A stretch of DNA of 25,102 bases from JBBRLG01 sp038231495. Lineage in GTDB: Bacteria; Planctomycetota; Planctomycetia; Gemmatales; Gemmataceae. Under the pieces are notes generated by a model that saw only the letters and a list, made by a program, of their open reading frames with translations, did not search any database and was not told the DNA's origin. Location of the stretch: positions 1-25,102 of the forward strand of contig JBBRLG010000028.1 in the NCBI GenBank assembly GCA_038231495.1, in the 5' to 3' direction. Positions 1 through 8,065 of this stretch are shown one piece after another. The position numbers and the translations under genes are program-made. Position 1 is the stretch's first letter; each line of letters opens with the position of its first letter.

Positions 1-83
1 GCCGCGCGCCAACGGCCCTACCGCCTGCCCCAAGGACCGTGCCGTTGGTGGTCAACTCCGGGGGGGGTGTGCCAGGGGGTGCG

Positions 84-141
84 GAAACGAACTTTCTCAA
101 AGCATTAGCCCGCTGACGTTTAGGACGAAAAAGTTCGTTTC
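84..141. repeat. 12-bp inverted repeat upstream of the ECF sigma gene
   Basis: GAAACGAACTTT at 84-95 is the exact reverse complement of 130-141, with a 34-nt loop. A further direct copy of GAAACGAAC lies at 181-189, so the motif occurs three times within about 110 bases. It sits about 200 bases before the sigma gene. It could be a binding site for a dimeric regulator, ECF-type -35 elements (GAAC-rich) or the remnant of a mobile element. The repeat is certain; its role is unknown. Confidence 0.5.
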
Positions 142-287
142 GGTGTCCGTCGCCCCGAAGGGAAACAAGGGAGTCCGGCAGAAACGAACGGTGACGATCC
201 TCGTTCCCAAGCGGAGCGTGCGCGCGCGCGTATTATCCACCATCGAAGCGGGCGTTTGAAATAAATGCATCAAACGGCCCGGTGCCG

Positions 288-309
288 GTAGTAATAAGGT
301 AGAGGGCGG
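288..309 (+). promoter_or_regulatory. Leader element shared by the two ECF sigma genes
   Basis: The stretch GTAATAAGGTAGAGG (291-305) lies 44 bases before the ATG at 335. An almost identical stretch, GTAATAGGTAGAGG (8023-8036), lies 43 bases before the ATG of the second ECF gene at 8066. Conserved sequence and spacing, while the sequence around them differs, suggest a shared promoter or transcript-start region. TAATAA or TAATAG could serve as a -10-like box. The function is inferred. Confidence 0.45.
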
Positions 310-334
310 GCGTCGCTCCTCCAAGGGAAACGAC

Positions 335-2332
335 ATGGCGACCAGCCAGACGAGCAAGGTCATCCAGCACCTGCGCAGGGCAATGCTTCTGCGGGATGGG
401 GCGGGGCTGACCGATGGACAACTGCTAAAGGACTACCTCAACCGTCGTGAAGAGGCGGCTCTTGCGGCCCTGGTGCGTCGGCATAGTCCGATGGTCTGGG
501 GCGTGTGCCGTCGGGTTCTGCGCAACTACCACGACGCCGAGGACGCTTTCCAAGCCACCTTCCTCGTCCTCGTCCGCAAGGCGGCGTCGCTTGCTGCACC
601 CGAGTTGCTTGCCAACTGGCTCTACGGCGTGGCCCACCAGACGGCGTTGAAGGCGCGAGCAACAACCGCCAAAAGGCGAGGGCGCGAAAGGCAGGTGACG
701 GAGATGCCCGAACCGGCCGCGACCGAACCGGACCTCTGGCACGACTTGCAACCCCTGCTCGACGACGCGTTGAGCCGCCTGCCCGACAAGTATCGTGTCG
801 CCATCGTCCTTTGCGACCTGGAGGGGAAGACCCGCAAGGAAGCGGCTCGGCAACTCGGCGTACCGGAAGGCACCCTCGCGGCGCGGGTGGCGCGGGGCCG
901 AGGGCTGTTGGCGAAGCGGCTCGCCCGGCATGGCTTGGCGGTGTCCGGTGGATCGCTGGCGGCGCTGCTGGCGCCGCAGACGGCGTCGGCAGGGGTACCA
1001 ACCGCGGTGGTGTCTTCCACGATCAAGGCCGCAAGTCTGTATGGGGCAGGGCAAGCCGCGGCCACGGGCGTGATTTCGGCCAAGGTCGCCGCTTTAGCAG
1101 AAGGAGTGCTGAAAGCCATGTTCATCGGCAAACTGAAGATCGCCACGCTACTATTCCTGGTGGTGCTGGTTAGTTTTGGGGCTGGGGTGAAGATGGCCCT
1201 GGTCAGCGCCGCGGAGCCTCCCGGAAAGGAAAACGCCACCAGGCAAGCCGCGGAAAAACAAGAGCAACCGCAGGCTGCTCCCACCTGGAAGATCGGGGCC
1301 ACCCTACAAGGGCACGGCGACGAGGTTTGGGAGGTCGCGTTCTCCCCCGACGGCAAACGGCTCGCGTCTTCGAGCCGTGACAAGAGTGTGCTGCTGTGGG
1401 ATGTCGCCAAGCGGGCATCGGTGCATACGCTGACCCACTCGGGCATTATTAACTCCGTCGCATTTGCTCCCGACGGCAAAACGCTGGCCACCGCGAGCGG
1501 TTACGGCAACGAAGATTACTCGATCAACCTCTGGGATCCCGAAACCGGAAAGCAACAAGCGGTTTTGAAAGGACACACGAACCCGGTCCACCGTCTGAGC
1601 TTCTCACGGGACGGCAAGATCCTGGTGTCGGCCAACGGCTCCTTTAACTTTACCCAGGCGGGTGACAAAGGCGACGTGTTCTTTTGGGACGTCGGCACGA
1701 AGAAGAAGATCGCCACGTTGAAATGCGATAGGGTTCACACTGCGATCCTCTCCCACGACGGCAAGAAACTGGTGACGGCTCACGGCGATGGCACGGTGAA
1801 ACGGTGGGAGCTCGATGGCAAGTTCGCGGCGACGCGCGAGACGGTTCTCGTCAATAACTTGGTTTGTGGCCTGCGTGCGTCACCCGACGGCAAGACCTTT
1901 GTCATCATCCCCGTGACCCAAGCCCCGTCGATCGACCTGTGGGATTTCGAGACCGGAAAGCTCCTCCGATCGTTCGACCACAAGGAGGTTTCGGTGAGGG
2001 ACGCCGCCTTTGCTCCGGACGGCAAGACGCTGGCAACGGGTTGCAGGAGGACAATTAAAAACGGAGACGTTTTTGAACTGGGCGGCGAGGTCAAGTTCTG
2101 GGACGTGGCCACCGGGGAGGAAAAACAAGCCCTCCGCGAGAAATTCGGGCCGGTCAATGGGCTAGCGTTTGCCCCGGATGGCAAGACGTTGGCGGTCGGC
2201 CTGCTCCATAAGGAAAACGTAAAACTAAAAGGTGAGGAAGGTGGTTTCGAGAAACCAGGTGGTTTCGAGAAACCGGCCGATGGCTATAGCGGTGTCGTTG
2301 TCTTGTGCGAGTTGAAGAAGGGCAAGCCTTGA
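335..2332 (+). CDS. ECF RNA polymerase sigma factor with C-terminal transmembrane helix and WD40 repeats
   Basis: A 665-residue protein. Residues about 40-112 are sigma region 2 (RHSPMVWGVCRR, DAEDAFQATFL, NWLYGVAHQTALKAR). Residues about 140-195 are region 4, with the helix-turn-helix LEGKTRKEAARQLGVPEGTL. A linker follows, then one hydrophobic helix at about 268-287, and from about 320 onward WD40 repeats with recurrent AFSPDGK and LWD motifs. This architecture is typical of the ECF families expanded in Gemmata-like planctomycetes. The sigma part should be cytoplasmic; if the helix spans the membrane once, the WD40 part lies outside the cytoplasm and could sense or bind partners. An A/G-rich stretch (AAGGGA) precedes the ATG. 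No separate anti-sigma gene is adjacent. The target promoters are unknown. Confidence 0.93.
   Translation: MATSQTSKVIQHLRRAMLLRDGAGLTDGQLLKDYLNRREEAALAALVRRHSPMVWGVCRRVLRNYHDAEDAFQATFLVLVRKAASLAAPELLANWLYGVAHQTALKARATTAKRRGRERQVTEMPEPAATEPDLWHDLQPLLDDALSRLPDKYRVAIVLCDLEGKTRKEAARQLGVPEGTLAARVARGRGLLAKRLARHGLAVSGGSLAALLAPQTASAGVPTAVVSSTIKAASLYGAGQAAATGVISAKVAALAEGVLKAMFIGKLKIATLLFLVVLVSFGAGVKMALVSAAEPPGKENATRQAAEKQEQPQAAPTWKIGATLQGHGDEVWEVAFSPDGKRLASSSRDKSVLLWDVAKRASVHTLTHSGIINSVAFAPDGKTLATASGYGNEDYSINLWDPETGKQQAVLKGHTNPVHRLSFSRDGKILVSANGSFNFTQAGDKGDVFFWDVGTKKKIATLKCDRVHTAILSHDGKKLVTAHGDGTVKRWELDGKFAATRETVLVNNLVCGLRASPDGKTFVIIPVTQAPSIDLWDFETGKLLRSFDHKEVSVRDAAFAPDGKTLATGCRRTIKNGDVFELGGEVKFWDVATGEEKQALREKFGPVNGLAFAPDGKTLAVGLLHKENVKLKGEEGGFEKPGGFEKPADGYSGVVVLCELKKGKP
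2240..2274 (+). repeat. 18-bp tandem repeat inside the sigma/WD40 gene
   Basis: GGTGGTTTCGAGAAACC is repeated twice in tandem in frame and encodes two copies of GGFEKP near the C-terminus. Each copy contains a short inverted repeat (GGTTTC-GA-GAAACC). It is probably replication-slippage expansion of a loop in the last WD40 region. Confidence 0.7.
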
Positions 2333-2363
2333 GCGGTTCCGCGCCGGGGGCAGGTTCACTTTG

Positions 2364-2466
2364 CCGGCTAACGATCAAGCTCACCTGCCGGGACCGCCCC
2401 GACAGCCGTAATGCCGCGCGGCACCGGGCTGGCGGCCCCCGTCAGGTGCAGCATTTGGTTCGGCGG
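2364..2466. repeat. Large imperfect palindrome between convergent genes, attC-like
   Basis: The left end GGCTAACGATCAAGCTCACCTG pairs with the right end CAGGTGCAGCATTTGGTTCGG: CACCTG/CAGGTG pair exactly, AGCT/AGC pair around an unpaired base, and CTAAC/GTTCGG form the ends. Internally CCGCC..AGCC faces GGCT..GGCGG, with GCCGCGCGGC at the centre. Ends resembling YAAC and GTTRRRY with unpaired bases in the arms recall integron attC sites, although GTTCGGC departs from the consensus. No integrase gene is in the window. It could equally be a terminator for the two convergent genes. Confidence 0.4.
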
Positions 2467-4062
2467 CTACGACGTCCCGCCGCCCATCAACTCCCTCGCC
2501 GCTGGCGCCGATAAAACACGATCCAGGAACCGGCGGCCGTAGTCCCGGTAGTGCTGGGGGTTGTACAACGGCGAAATCGCTGACTGCAAATACCCCCAGG
2601 TCGCTTCGCGGAGGTCCGACACCAGACGCATCAGGCGCAGTCGGCGAAGATCTTCCGGCCGCGCCGCGCCGAAGTAATACTCCAGCAGCTTCTCTTCTTG
2701 GCCCTCGCTGAGCTGGGTGTGGGCGGCAAAGTTACCCAGGTCGAAAAACCGATCCCCAAGCCCGGCATACTCCCAGTCGATAATCATCAGGGCGTCGCCC
2801 ACGTCGATGAAGTTGCCCAGCAACAGGTCATTGTGGCAGAGGCAGGGCGGGGCATCGGCGCGCACCTCTTGTTCGATCCGCTCCAGCAACTCCAGAGCCC
2901 GGCCAACGTCCGGTGGCAGCGGGACGTTCTTCTCCTTTGCCTGCCGGAAGTAATACCGCACCGCCTCAAAAGGGGAGAAGGGCCCCACCTCCTTCAGGTC
3001 GGGGTAATCGTGGTAGGCGCGCAGCGTCTGGGCGACGCGGCTCAAGGCGTTCCCTTGCGCGATGTGTTCCTCCGCCAGCGGCCTGCCGCGCAGGAACTGC
3101 GTAACCGTGACGCTGTAATCCGGCAGATGATCGATCACGGCCGGCGCGACGCCCGCGGCCGCCGCCACGCGCGCCGCCGCCCGTTCCCTCGGCCGGTCGA
3201 TCAAGAGCTTCTCCGCGCCCGCCCCCGCGATGCGCAAGACATAGGACTCACCGTCGCTGTCGAGGCGGTAATTGCGATTGGTCAGGCCGCCGCCGAGAGG
3301 GGTAACCACCACCTCGTGGCGGTCCCGGAAGGCGGCGAGCTTTCGCAGAGCCCGGGTTACTTCATCGCGGAAGGGGAGGCGGAAGTACCCGAACCACATG
3401 GCGAACAACCCGACGACCGTGGCACCGACTACCCACAGGGCGATCTGGTTGGGCGGTTGCATCCCCAGGACGATGAGGCCGGCGCACCCCAGAACGGAGC
3501 TGACGGCCAGCGGCGGATACCAACGGCCCAGGTGCCACGGCCCGACCCGTGGCCAGCGGCCATAGGTCAGCAGGCCGCACGTCGTCGGAATCACATAGGC
3601 GATGTAGAAGAAGACGGCAGAGACGGCGGCTATCGCCGCGTAGGGTAAGAACAGGGCGAACGCCGCAGCCACGGCGCAAACCGTCCAGATCGCCACGGAC
3701 GGCGTCTTGTGCGCGCCGATGCGCCCCAGGCGGCGCGCACAGGGTAGTCCGCCGTCGCGGGCCATCGCCCAGGTGAGGCGGGAGGCGGCAGTTACGCAGG
3801 CCAGGCCGCAGCAGTATTGGGCCGCGCCGACTCCGGTGTAGAGAATTCCGTGCGTCCAGCGCGGCGTGACCGCGCGGATGATCCAGAAGAAACTTTGGTC
3901 CCCCGCCGCTGCCGCAGCAGCCAGGTCCGGGGCGGCCAGCACGACCGCCGACAGCATGAGCCACCCGGCCACCCCCGAAAGCAGCACGGCCTGCCACATC
4001 GCTTTTCGGGACGTTGATTTCCGGGTTGGCGGTTTCTTCCGCCGTTTGGGCGGGGGCATCAA
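2467..4062 (-). CDS. C-terminal part of an APC-type permease fused to a choline/ethanolamine kinase-like domain
   Basis: This frame holds the second half of an amino acid/choline-type permease followed by a kinase. Residues about 21-230 carry hydrophobic helices (for example AVLLSGVAGWLMLSAVVL and SAVFFYIAYVIPTTCGLL). Residues about 245-531 are a phosphotransferase of the choline kinase/APH fold: nucleotide-binding start GGGLTNRNYRL, YVLRIAG, IDRPRERAAA, catalytic CHNDLLLGNF and metal-binding IDWEYAG followed by FDLGNF. The IDR and IDWEYAG motifs favour choline or ethanolamine kinase (LicA-like) over antibiotic kinases. The first ~20 residues are an out-of-frame artefact; the true N-terminus continues from the frame starting at 4870. 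Joined, the protein would be about 800 residues. The likely role is uptake and phosphorylation of choline, ethanolamine or a similar amine. The substrate is inferred. Confidence 0.85.
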   Translation of the reverse strand: MMPPPKRRKKPPTRKSTSRKAMWQAVLLSGVAGWLMLSAVVLAAPDLAAAAAAGDQSFFWIIRAVTPRWTHGILYTGVGAAQYCCGLACVTAASRLTWAMARDGGLPCARRLGRIGAHKTPSVAIWTVCAVAAAFALFLPYAAIAAVSAVFFYIAYVIPTTCGLLTYGRWPRVGPWHLGRWYPPLAVSSVLGCAGLIVLGMQPPNQIALWVVGATVVGLFAMWFGYFRLPFRDEVTRALRKLAAFRDRHEVVVTPLGGGLTNRNYRLDSDGESYVLRIAGAGAEKLLIDRPRERAAARVAAAAGVAPAVIDHLPDYSVTVTQFLRGRPLAEEHIAQGNALSRVAQTLRAYHDYPDLKEVGPFSPFEAVRYYFRQAKEKNVPLPPDVGRALELLERIEQEVRADAPPCLCHNDLLLGNFIDVGDALMIIDWEYAGLGDRFFDLGNFAAHTQLSEGQEEKLLEYYFGAARPEDLRRLRLMRLVSDLREATWGYLQSAISPLYNPQHYRDYGRRFLDRVLSAPAARELMGGGTS

Positions 4063-4870
4063 AGCCGGTGATGGTGTACGCCGGCATCATCAAGCCGAGG
4101 GCGAATAACCAGGCGAGGCTCGTTGCCGCCGGCCAGACGTTACCCCCGGCCTCGCCACTAAAGTTCGTGAACGTGAGCAGCCGCTGGGGCGACAAGCCAT
4201 CCCCGGAAAGCAACGCACAGGTGACGAGCAGCACCGTGAGCGCGAGAACAACCACAATGATTAGATAGCCGCTGAAATTCGTCAGCCGGGTCGTGAGGCG
4301 AATTCCCCAATGGTTGATGAAGGCCTGCGAAAGTGTTGTGACCAGCACCGCCACGGGTAGAATCCAGCCTGGCAGCGTCGCCGGGTCATAGTCGAGTATT
4401 CGCGCAGGGCTGCTGAGGACGAACTGGCACAGGCCCACGTTAATGGCCGCGAGGACGGTGACGAGCGCGGCCAGGTTGAAGCAGCCGGCGACCCAGCCCC
4501 AGCCGCGCCCCCCCAGTTCGGCGGCCCACTCGCACGGGCCGCCGGCCCGGGGGAACGCCGACGCTACCTGGCCCATGGTCAGCGCGACGGTGAGCGAGAA
4601 GAGGCAACACAGGGGCCAGCCGATCCCGATGGACGCTCCGCCCACGCTACTCAAGCCAATGGGGAACGACGTGATCCCTCCGGCCAAAACGCAGATGGTA
4701 GACATGGCCAAAGCGAAACTGGCGAACTGGCCGATAGCGCGCGGCGGAGGTGGCTGGTCGCCGACTGGGGGCGGGAACGGTTCACGTCCGCCTGGGTCTT
4801 CGGCCGCTGAGTCAAGACAGTTTGGCCGCGCCTGTGGGAAGGCGGCAGACGGCTGCTGCTCCTGTTCCAT
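3362..4870 (-). CDS. N-terminal part of the APC-type permease (frameshifted from its C-terminal half)
   Basis: The ATG at 4870 follows a GGAG at about 9 bases spacing. Residues about 45-289 are a clear APC-superfamily permease: TM1 with FALAMSTICVLAGGITSF, then QVASAFPRAGGPCEWAAEL, INHWGIRLTTRLTNFSGYL and AYTITGFDAPAQTAEET followed by NPEINVP. These motifs resemble the amino acid/choline transporter branch (yeast Hnm1/Uga4 type), in which choline or ethanolamine are known substrates. Homology stops at residue 289; the rest of this frame (about 4003 down to 3362) is Arg/Gly-rich out-of-frame sequence. The real continuation is the overlapping frame ending at 2467. As it stands the gene is broken or relies on a +1 shift. 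Confidence 0.8.
   Translation of the reverse strand: MEQEQQPSAAFPQARPNCLDSAAEDPGGREPFPPPVGDQPPPPRAIGQFASFALAMSTICVLAGGITSFPIGLSSVGGASIGIGWPLCCLFSLTVALTMGQVASAFPRAGGPCEWAAELGGRGWGWVAGCFNLAALVTVLAAINVGLCQFVLSSPARILDYDPATLPGWILPVAVLVTTLSQAFINHWGIRLTTRLTNFSGYLIIVVVLALTVLLVTCALLSGDGLSPQRLLTFTNFSGEAGGNVWPAATSLAWLFALGLMMPAYTITGFDAPAQTAEETANPEINVPKSDVAGRAAFGGGRVAHAVGGRAGRPGPGCCGSGGGPKFLLDHPRGHAALDARNSLHRSRRGPILLRPGLRNCRLPPHLGDGPRRRTTLCAPPGAHRRAQDAVRGDLDGLRRGCGVRPVLTLRGDSRRLCRLLLHRLCDSDDVRPADLWPLATGRAVAPGPLVSAAGRQLRSGVRRPHRPGDATAQPDRPVGSRCHGRRVVRHVVRVLPPPLPR
4003..4006 (-). other. Frameshift point in the permease-kinase gene
   Basis: On the minus strand the sequence reads CCG AAA A GCG ATG TGG. Dropping one A of the four-A run (TTTT at 4003-4006 on the plus strand) joins NPEINVPK to AMWQAVLLSG, exactly the expected APC continuation. 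It is a one-base insertion, an assembly error or, less likely, a +1 recoding site. Confidence 0.85.
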
Positions 4871-5300
4871 ACACGGTCACTCCGAAGGAAGTCTAGCAGA
4901 CCCGGCGCAACAAGGGGAAAGCATCCTGTGCCCCAATGAACAAGCCAAGCCGAACTAATGAGTAAACGAACCGGTGCCTGTAGGGTTATGGCTCGCGCCA
5001 GTTGGTTTATTTCTGGGCGACTTCCTTTGTTGGCTCGCGCCGGTTGCTTTATTCCGATGCCGGCGGCGGGCATGCCGCAACGTGCCGGCCGGCTTCGCAC
5101 ATCATCTGACCAATTCGCTCTTCGCCTGTCAAGAAACTTCAGGGAGTGGTCTTTCTCTTTTTTCCCTCGCTGGCAAGCTCCGTAACCGGAAAACGCTAGA
5201 TCGCCATTCACGAGTGAGGCGCTACCGGTCAGAATGACTGCGGCGTGGCGTCCGGCAATCGGTTCCTGTTGCGCGACCGCAGACGGGAAGGGGTAGGGCC
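4871..5300. other. Divergent intergenic region, no gene seen
   Basis: 430 bases between the divergently transcribed permease and WD40 genes. No convincing coding frame was seen. It must contain both promoters, but I could not assign -35/-10 boxes confidently. It contains one imperfect direct repeat (listed separately) and a pyrimidine-rich tract near 5151-5170. Confidence 0.5.
4989..5053 (+). repeat. Imperfect 23-bp direct repeat, 42-bp period
   Basis: TGGCTCGCGCC-R-GTTG-S-TTTATT occurs at 4989-5011 and 5031-5053, differing at two positions. It lies between two divergent genes, so it could be a pair of regulator sites or a duplication remnant. No function can be assigned. Confidence 0.5.
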
Positions 5301-7853
5301 ATGATCGCGATGAAGTTTCTGAGCGGCATGTCGCTGCTGTTGACCCTGGCAGTCCTGGGATCCGCGCAGACCGCGGACCCGGCGAAGACGGACGACAAGT
5401 CCAAACTCGACCGGCACGGCGACCCACTGCCGCCCGGCGCGGTGATGCGCCTGGGGACCACCCGCTTTCGCACTACCGCAACGGCATTCGTCCTGACCCC
5501 CGACGGCCGCACGCTTTACACCGCCGCGGGCGGACGGACCGTCGGCACCTGGGAGGCCAAGAGCGGCCGGCAGGGGCCGGAAGTGCATTTGAAGGGGCCG
5601 GCCGATGAACGCTCCTGGTTCGCGCCCGACGCCAAGGTGCTGGCCGTGCCCGATGCGGATGGGATCGGCCTGTACGACCCGACGAACGGCGAGCGCAAAA
5701 GCGTCCTGGCCGTCAATGACAACTCGAAAATGACCGTCGGTGTCTTTTCGCCTGACCATAGGACATTCGCCACGGGCGAGTACATCTGGATCGAGAACAA
5801 GCGCGATTGCAAAGGTTTCGTCCGCCTGTGGTCCGTCGAGAGCGGAAAGGGACGGTTGATCGCCGAGTTACCCAGCTACGTCAACTCCCTGGCGTTTAGC
5901 TCCGACGGCAAGCGGCTCTACGCCGCCGGCGATAGAAACCCCCTGCACTGTTGGGATGTCGCGACGGCAAAGGAACTCTGGCAGAACGACCACGCGGCAA
6001 GCGTCCTCGCCGCCGCGCCGGACGGCAAGACGCTTTGCACCGACACCGTCCGGGACGGCACGCTGTGTCTATGGGACGCGGAAACTGGCCACAAGCTAGG
6101 CGTCCTTGAGTCCGAACGCCGCTGGACTTCTCAGATCGCGTTTTCGCCCGACAGTCAAACCGTGGCCCAGGGCACCGACAAGGGCGTGTACCTCTGGAAC
6201 GCCGCTACGCGCATGCTGCAACACCACTTCGAGCCGGCCGGCAGTCGCGTGGCCTTCGCCAGCGACGGCAAGTCGCTGTTCACACTCGGCCGTTTGTTGG
6301 AGCGCTGGGACGTGAAAACCGGCAAGGCGCTGTACCCCGACACGCGCGGCGACGGCCACGCCGGGCCGGTGAAAGGCGTAATGTTCGCCCCGGACGGCCG
6401 CACCGTTGTTAGCCGCGCCGCGGACGGCCGGGTGCTGCTCTGGAACCTTGCGACCGGCACGCCCCGCCTGGTGCGCGACAAGGCGACGGATCACATTCCG
6501 TTGATTCTCACTGCGGACGGACGGCTGTTCCTTACCGACGAGGAAGCAGGAGCCGTCGCGCTATTCGATACGACGAAAGGCAAAGAAATCCGGCGATTTC
6601 GCCTACCTCAAAAGAAGGAATGCCGCACCGACATGATCGGCGCCCGGCTCAGCCCGGACGGCCAAACGCTGTTCGCCCTCGGGCGGACCCTGGTGCTGCC
6701 GCACGGCCTCCACAACAACGACGGCCAGCAGGAGCCGCTGCGCGCATGGGATGTGACAACGGGTAAGGAGGTTCTGGCCCAGACGATTCCCTGCGATTTT
6801 GGGTGGTCGGCGGCGTTCGCGCCCGACGGTCGCTTCGTCGTCCGGCAAGGGTTTCCCGAGTTGCGCGACGTGCGTTCGGGAACCGTGCGGCCGCTGGTGG
6901 ACGCGCCCACGCAGCCGTTGCCGCCCTTCGGCTTCAGTCCTGACGGCCGCTTCCTGGCCCTGCCGGAACCGGGAGAGGGAGCCGAGTGGTTTCAAGGGAA
7001 GGGTGTCCTTGTTTATGAAGTCCTTACGGGCCGCCGGGTGGCGCGGGCGGAGGGCGTGCCGGGAGCGTGCCGGGCGTTGGCGTTCAGTCCCGACGGCCGG
7101 CTTCTGGCCGCACCGGGTCACGACGCGCTGGACGTGTGGGAAACCGCGACGGGCAAACTGCTCCTGCACTTGCCGGCGCGCGGCCGGTTGACGAACTGGC
7201 CGGGATATTTCTTCGCCGAGTGCCTGGCGTTCGCGCCGGACGGCTGCACCCTGGCGACGGGACACGCCGACGGCACGATCCTGGTGTGGGACTTGACGCC
7301 CGCCTTGGCCAAGTTGAGTGTGCCAAAAGGTCTGGTCGATGCCGCGGCGTGCTGGACCGATCTCGCGGCCGCCGAACCGCCGGCGGCGTGGGAGGCGATT
7401 GGGCGGCTGGCGTCCGACCCGGCCGTGGCGCTGCCTCTATTGCGGAAACGGTTGCACCCCGCGAAGATCGAGAGCCAATGGCTGCGGGATCGCCTGGCCG
7501 ACCTGGACAGCGACGTGTACGAGAAGCGCGAGGCCGCGACGCGGGAATTGAAGCAGGTTGTCGAAGCGGTGGCAGAAGCATTGCAAACCGCGAAAGAGAA
7601 AACGGCCTCGGAAGAGGTGCGCCGCCGCCTGGGAATCGTCCTGGAAGCATCCCGCTCGGCCGTGCCGCCCGCCGACGTGGTGCGCGACCTGCGCGCGCTG
7701 GCCGTCCTGGAACGCATCGGCTCCGACGCGGCGACACAGTTGCTGAAGACCCTGGCCGAGGGGACGCCGGGGGTACCATTGACCCGCGAGGCGAAGGGGG
7801 CGCTGCAACGCCTCGCGGCCCGGCCTGAATTGCAAGACGCGTTACCTCATTGA
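5301..7853 (+). CDS. Exported WD40-repeat protein with C-terminal helical (HEAT-like) domain
   Basis: An 850-residue protein with a signal peptide (MKFLSGMSLLLTLAVLGSAQ, probable cleavage after GSA near residue 22). From about 45 to 665 it is a string of WD40 repeats: at least ten copies of F(A/S)PDG with LWD/LWN/VWD blade ends, enough for two propellers. The last ~185 residues are alpha-helical and charged (AWEAIGRLASDPAVALPLL, DSDVYEKREAATRELK, LAVLERIGSDAATQLL), a HEAT-like tail seen on many planctomycete WD40 proteins. It is probably a periplasmic or surface scaffold with no enzymatic motif visible. The start could be ATG 5301 or ATG 5310; AAGGGG precedes both. A strong terminator follows at 7944. 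The partner is unknown. Confidence 0.9.
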   Translation: MIAMKFLSGMSLLLTLAVLGSAQTADPAKTDDKSKLDRHGDPLPPGAVMRLGTTRFRTTATAFVLTPDGRTLYTAAGGRTVGTWEAKSGRQGPEVHLKGPADERSWFAPDAKVLAVPDADGIGLYDPTNGERKSVLAVNDNSKMTVGVFSPDHRTFATGEYIWIENKRDCKGFVRLWSVESGKGRLIAELPSYVNSLAFSSDGKRLYAAGDRNPLHCWDVATAKELWQNDHAASVLAAAPDGKTLCTDTVRDGTLCLWDAETGHKLGVLESERRWTSQIAFSPDSQTVAQGTDKGVYLWNAATRMLQHHFEPAGSRVAFASDGKSLFTLGRLLERWDVKTGKALYPDTRGDGHAGPVKGVMFAPDGRTVVSRAADGRVLLWNLATGTPRLVRDKATDHIPLILTADGRLFLTDEEAGAVALFDTTKGKEIRRFRLPQKKECRTDMIGARLSPDGQTLFALGRTLVLPHGLHNNDGQQEPLRAWDVTTGKEVLAQTIPCDFGWSAAFAPDGRFVVRQGFPELRDVRSGTVRPLVDAPTQPLPPFGFSPDGRFLALPEPGEGAEWFQGKGVLVYEVLTGRRVARAEGVPGACRALAFSPDGRLLAAPGHDALDVWETATGKLLLHLPARGRLTNWPGYFFAECLAFAPDGCTLATGHADGTILVWDLTPALAKLSVPKGLVDAAACWTDLAAAEPPAAWEAIGRLASDPAVALPLLRKRLHPAKIESQWLRDRLADLDSDVYEKREAATRELKQVVEAVAEALQTAKEKTASEEVRRRLGIVLEASRSAVPPADVVRDLRALAVLERIGSDAATQLLKTLAEGTPGVPLTREAKGALQRLAARPELQDALPH

Positions 7854-7943
7854 CGGCATCAGCGACTACCAAGAGGGAAAACAGGCCAAGACGCCTCTGC
7901 TGGTTCATGTCGCTATCAAGGGGTCGGTCACATACCGCCCGAT

Positions 7944-7977
7944 CCTGTCCGGCGTCGCTGGACAGGTTCTTTTTTTC
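7944..7977 (+). terminator. Factor-independent terminator after the WD40 gene
   Basis: A perfect 7-bp stem CCTGTCC/GGACAGG (7944-7950 and 7960-7966) with a 9-nt loop is followed immediately by TTCTTTTTTTC. This is a classical stem plus U-tract on the plus strand, 91 bases after the stop codon. Confidence 0.8.
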
Positions 7978-8019
7978 AGCCGCTCCGCTGAATACCTTCA
8001 GGAATTCGGGCCCACCGGG

Positions 8020-8039
8020 GAAGTAATAGGTAGAGGCGG
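8020..8039 (+). promoter_or_regulatory. Second copy of the ECF-gene leader element
   Basis: GTAATAGGTAGAGG (8023-8036) matches 291-305 with one base missing and lies 43 bases before the ATG at 8066. See the first copy at 288-309. Shared position and sequence argue for a common promoter for these paralogous sigma genes. Confidence 0.45.
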
Positions 8040-8065
8040 CAGACGAACGCCGCGGTGGGAGGAAT

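Noticed and set aside
2698..3648. 316-codon plus-strand frame over the kinase region
   Set aside because: Antisense to well-defined kinase motifs; Arg/Gln-rich with no domain.
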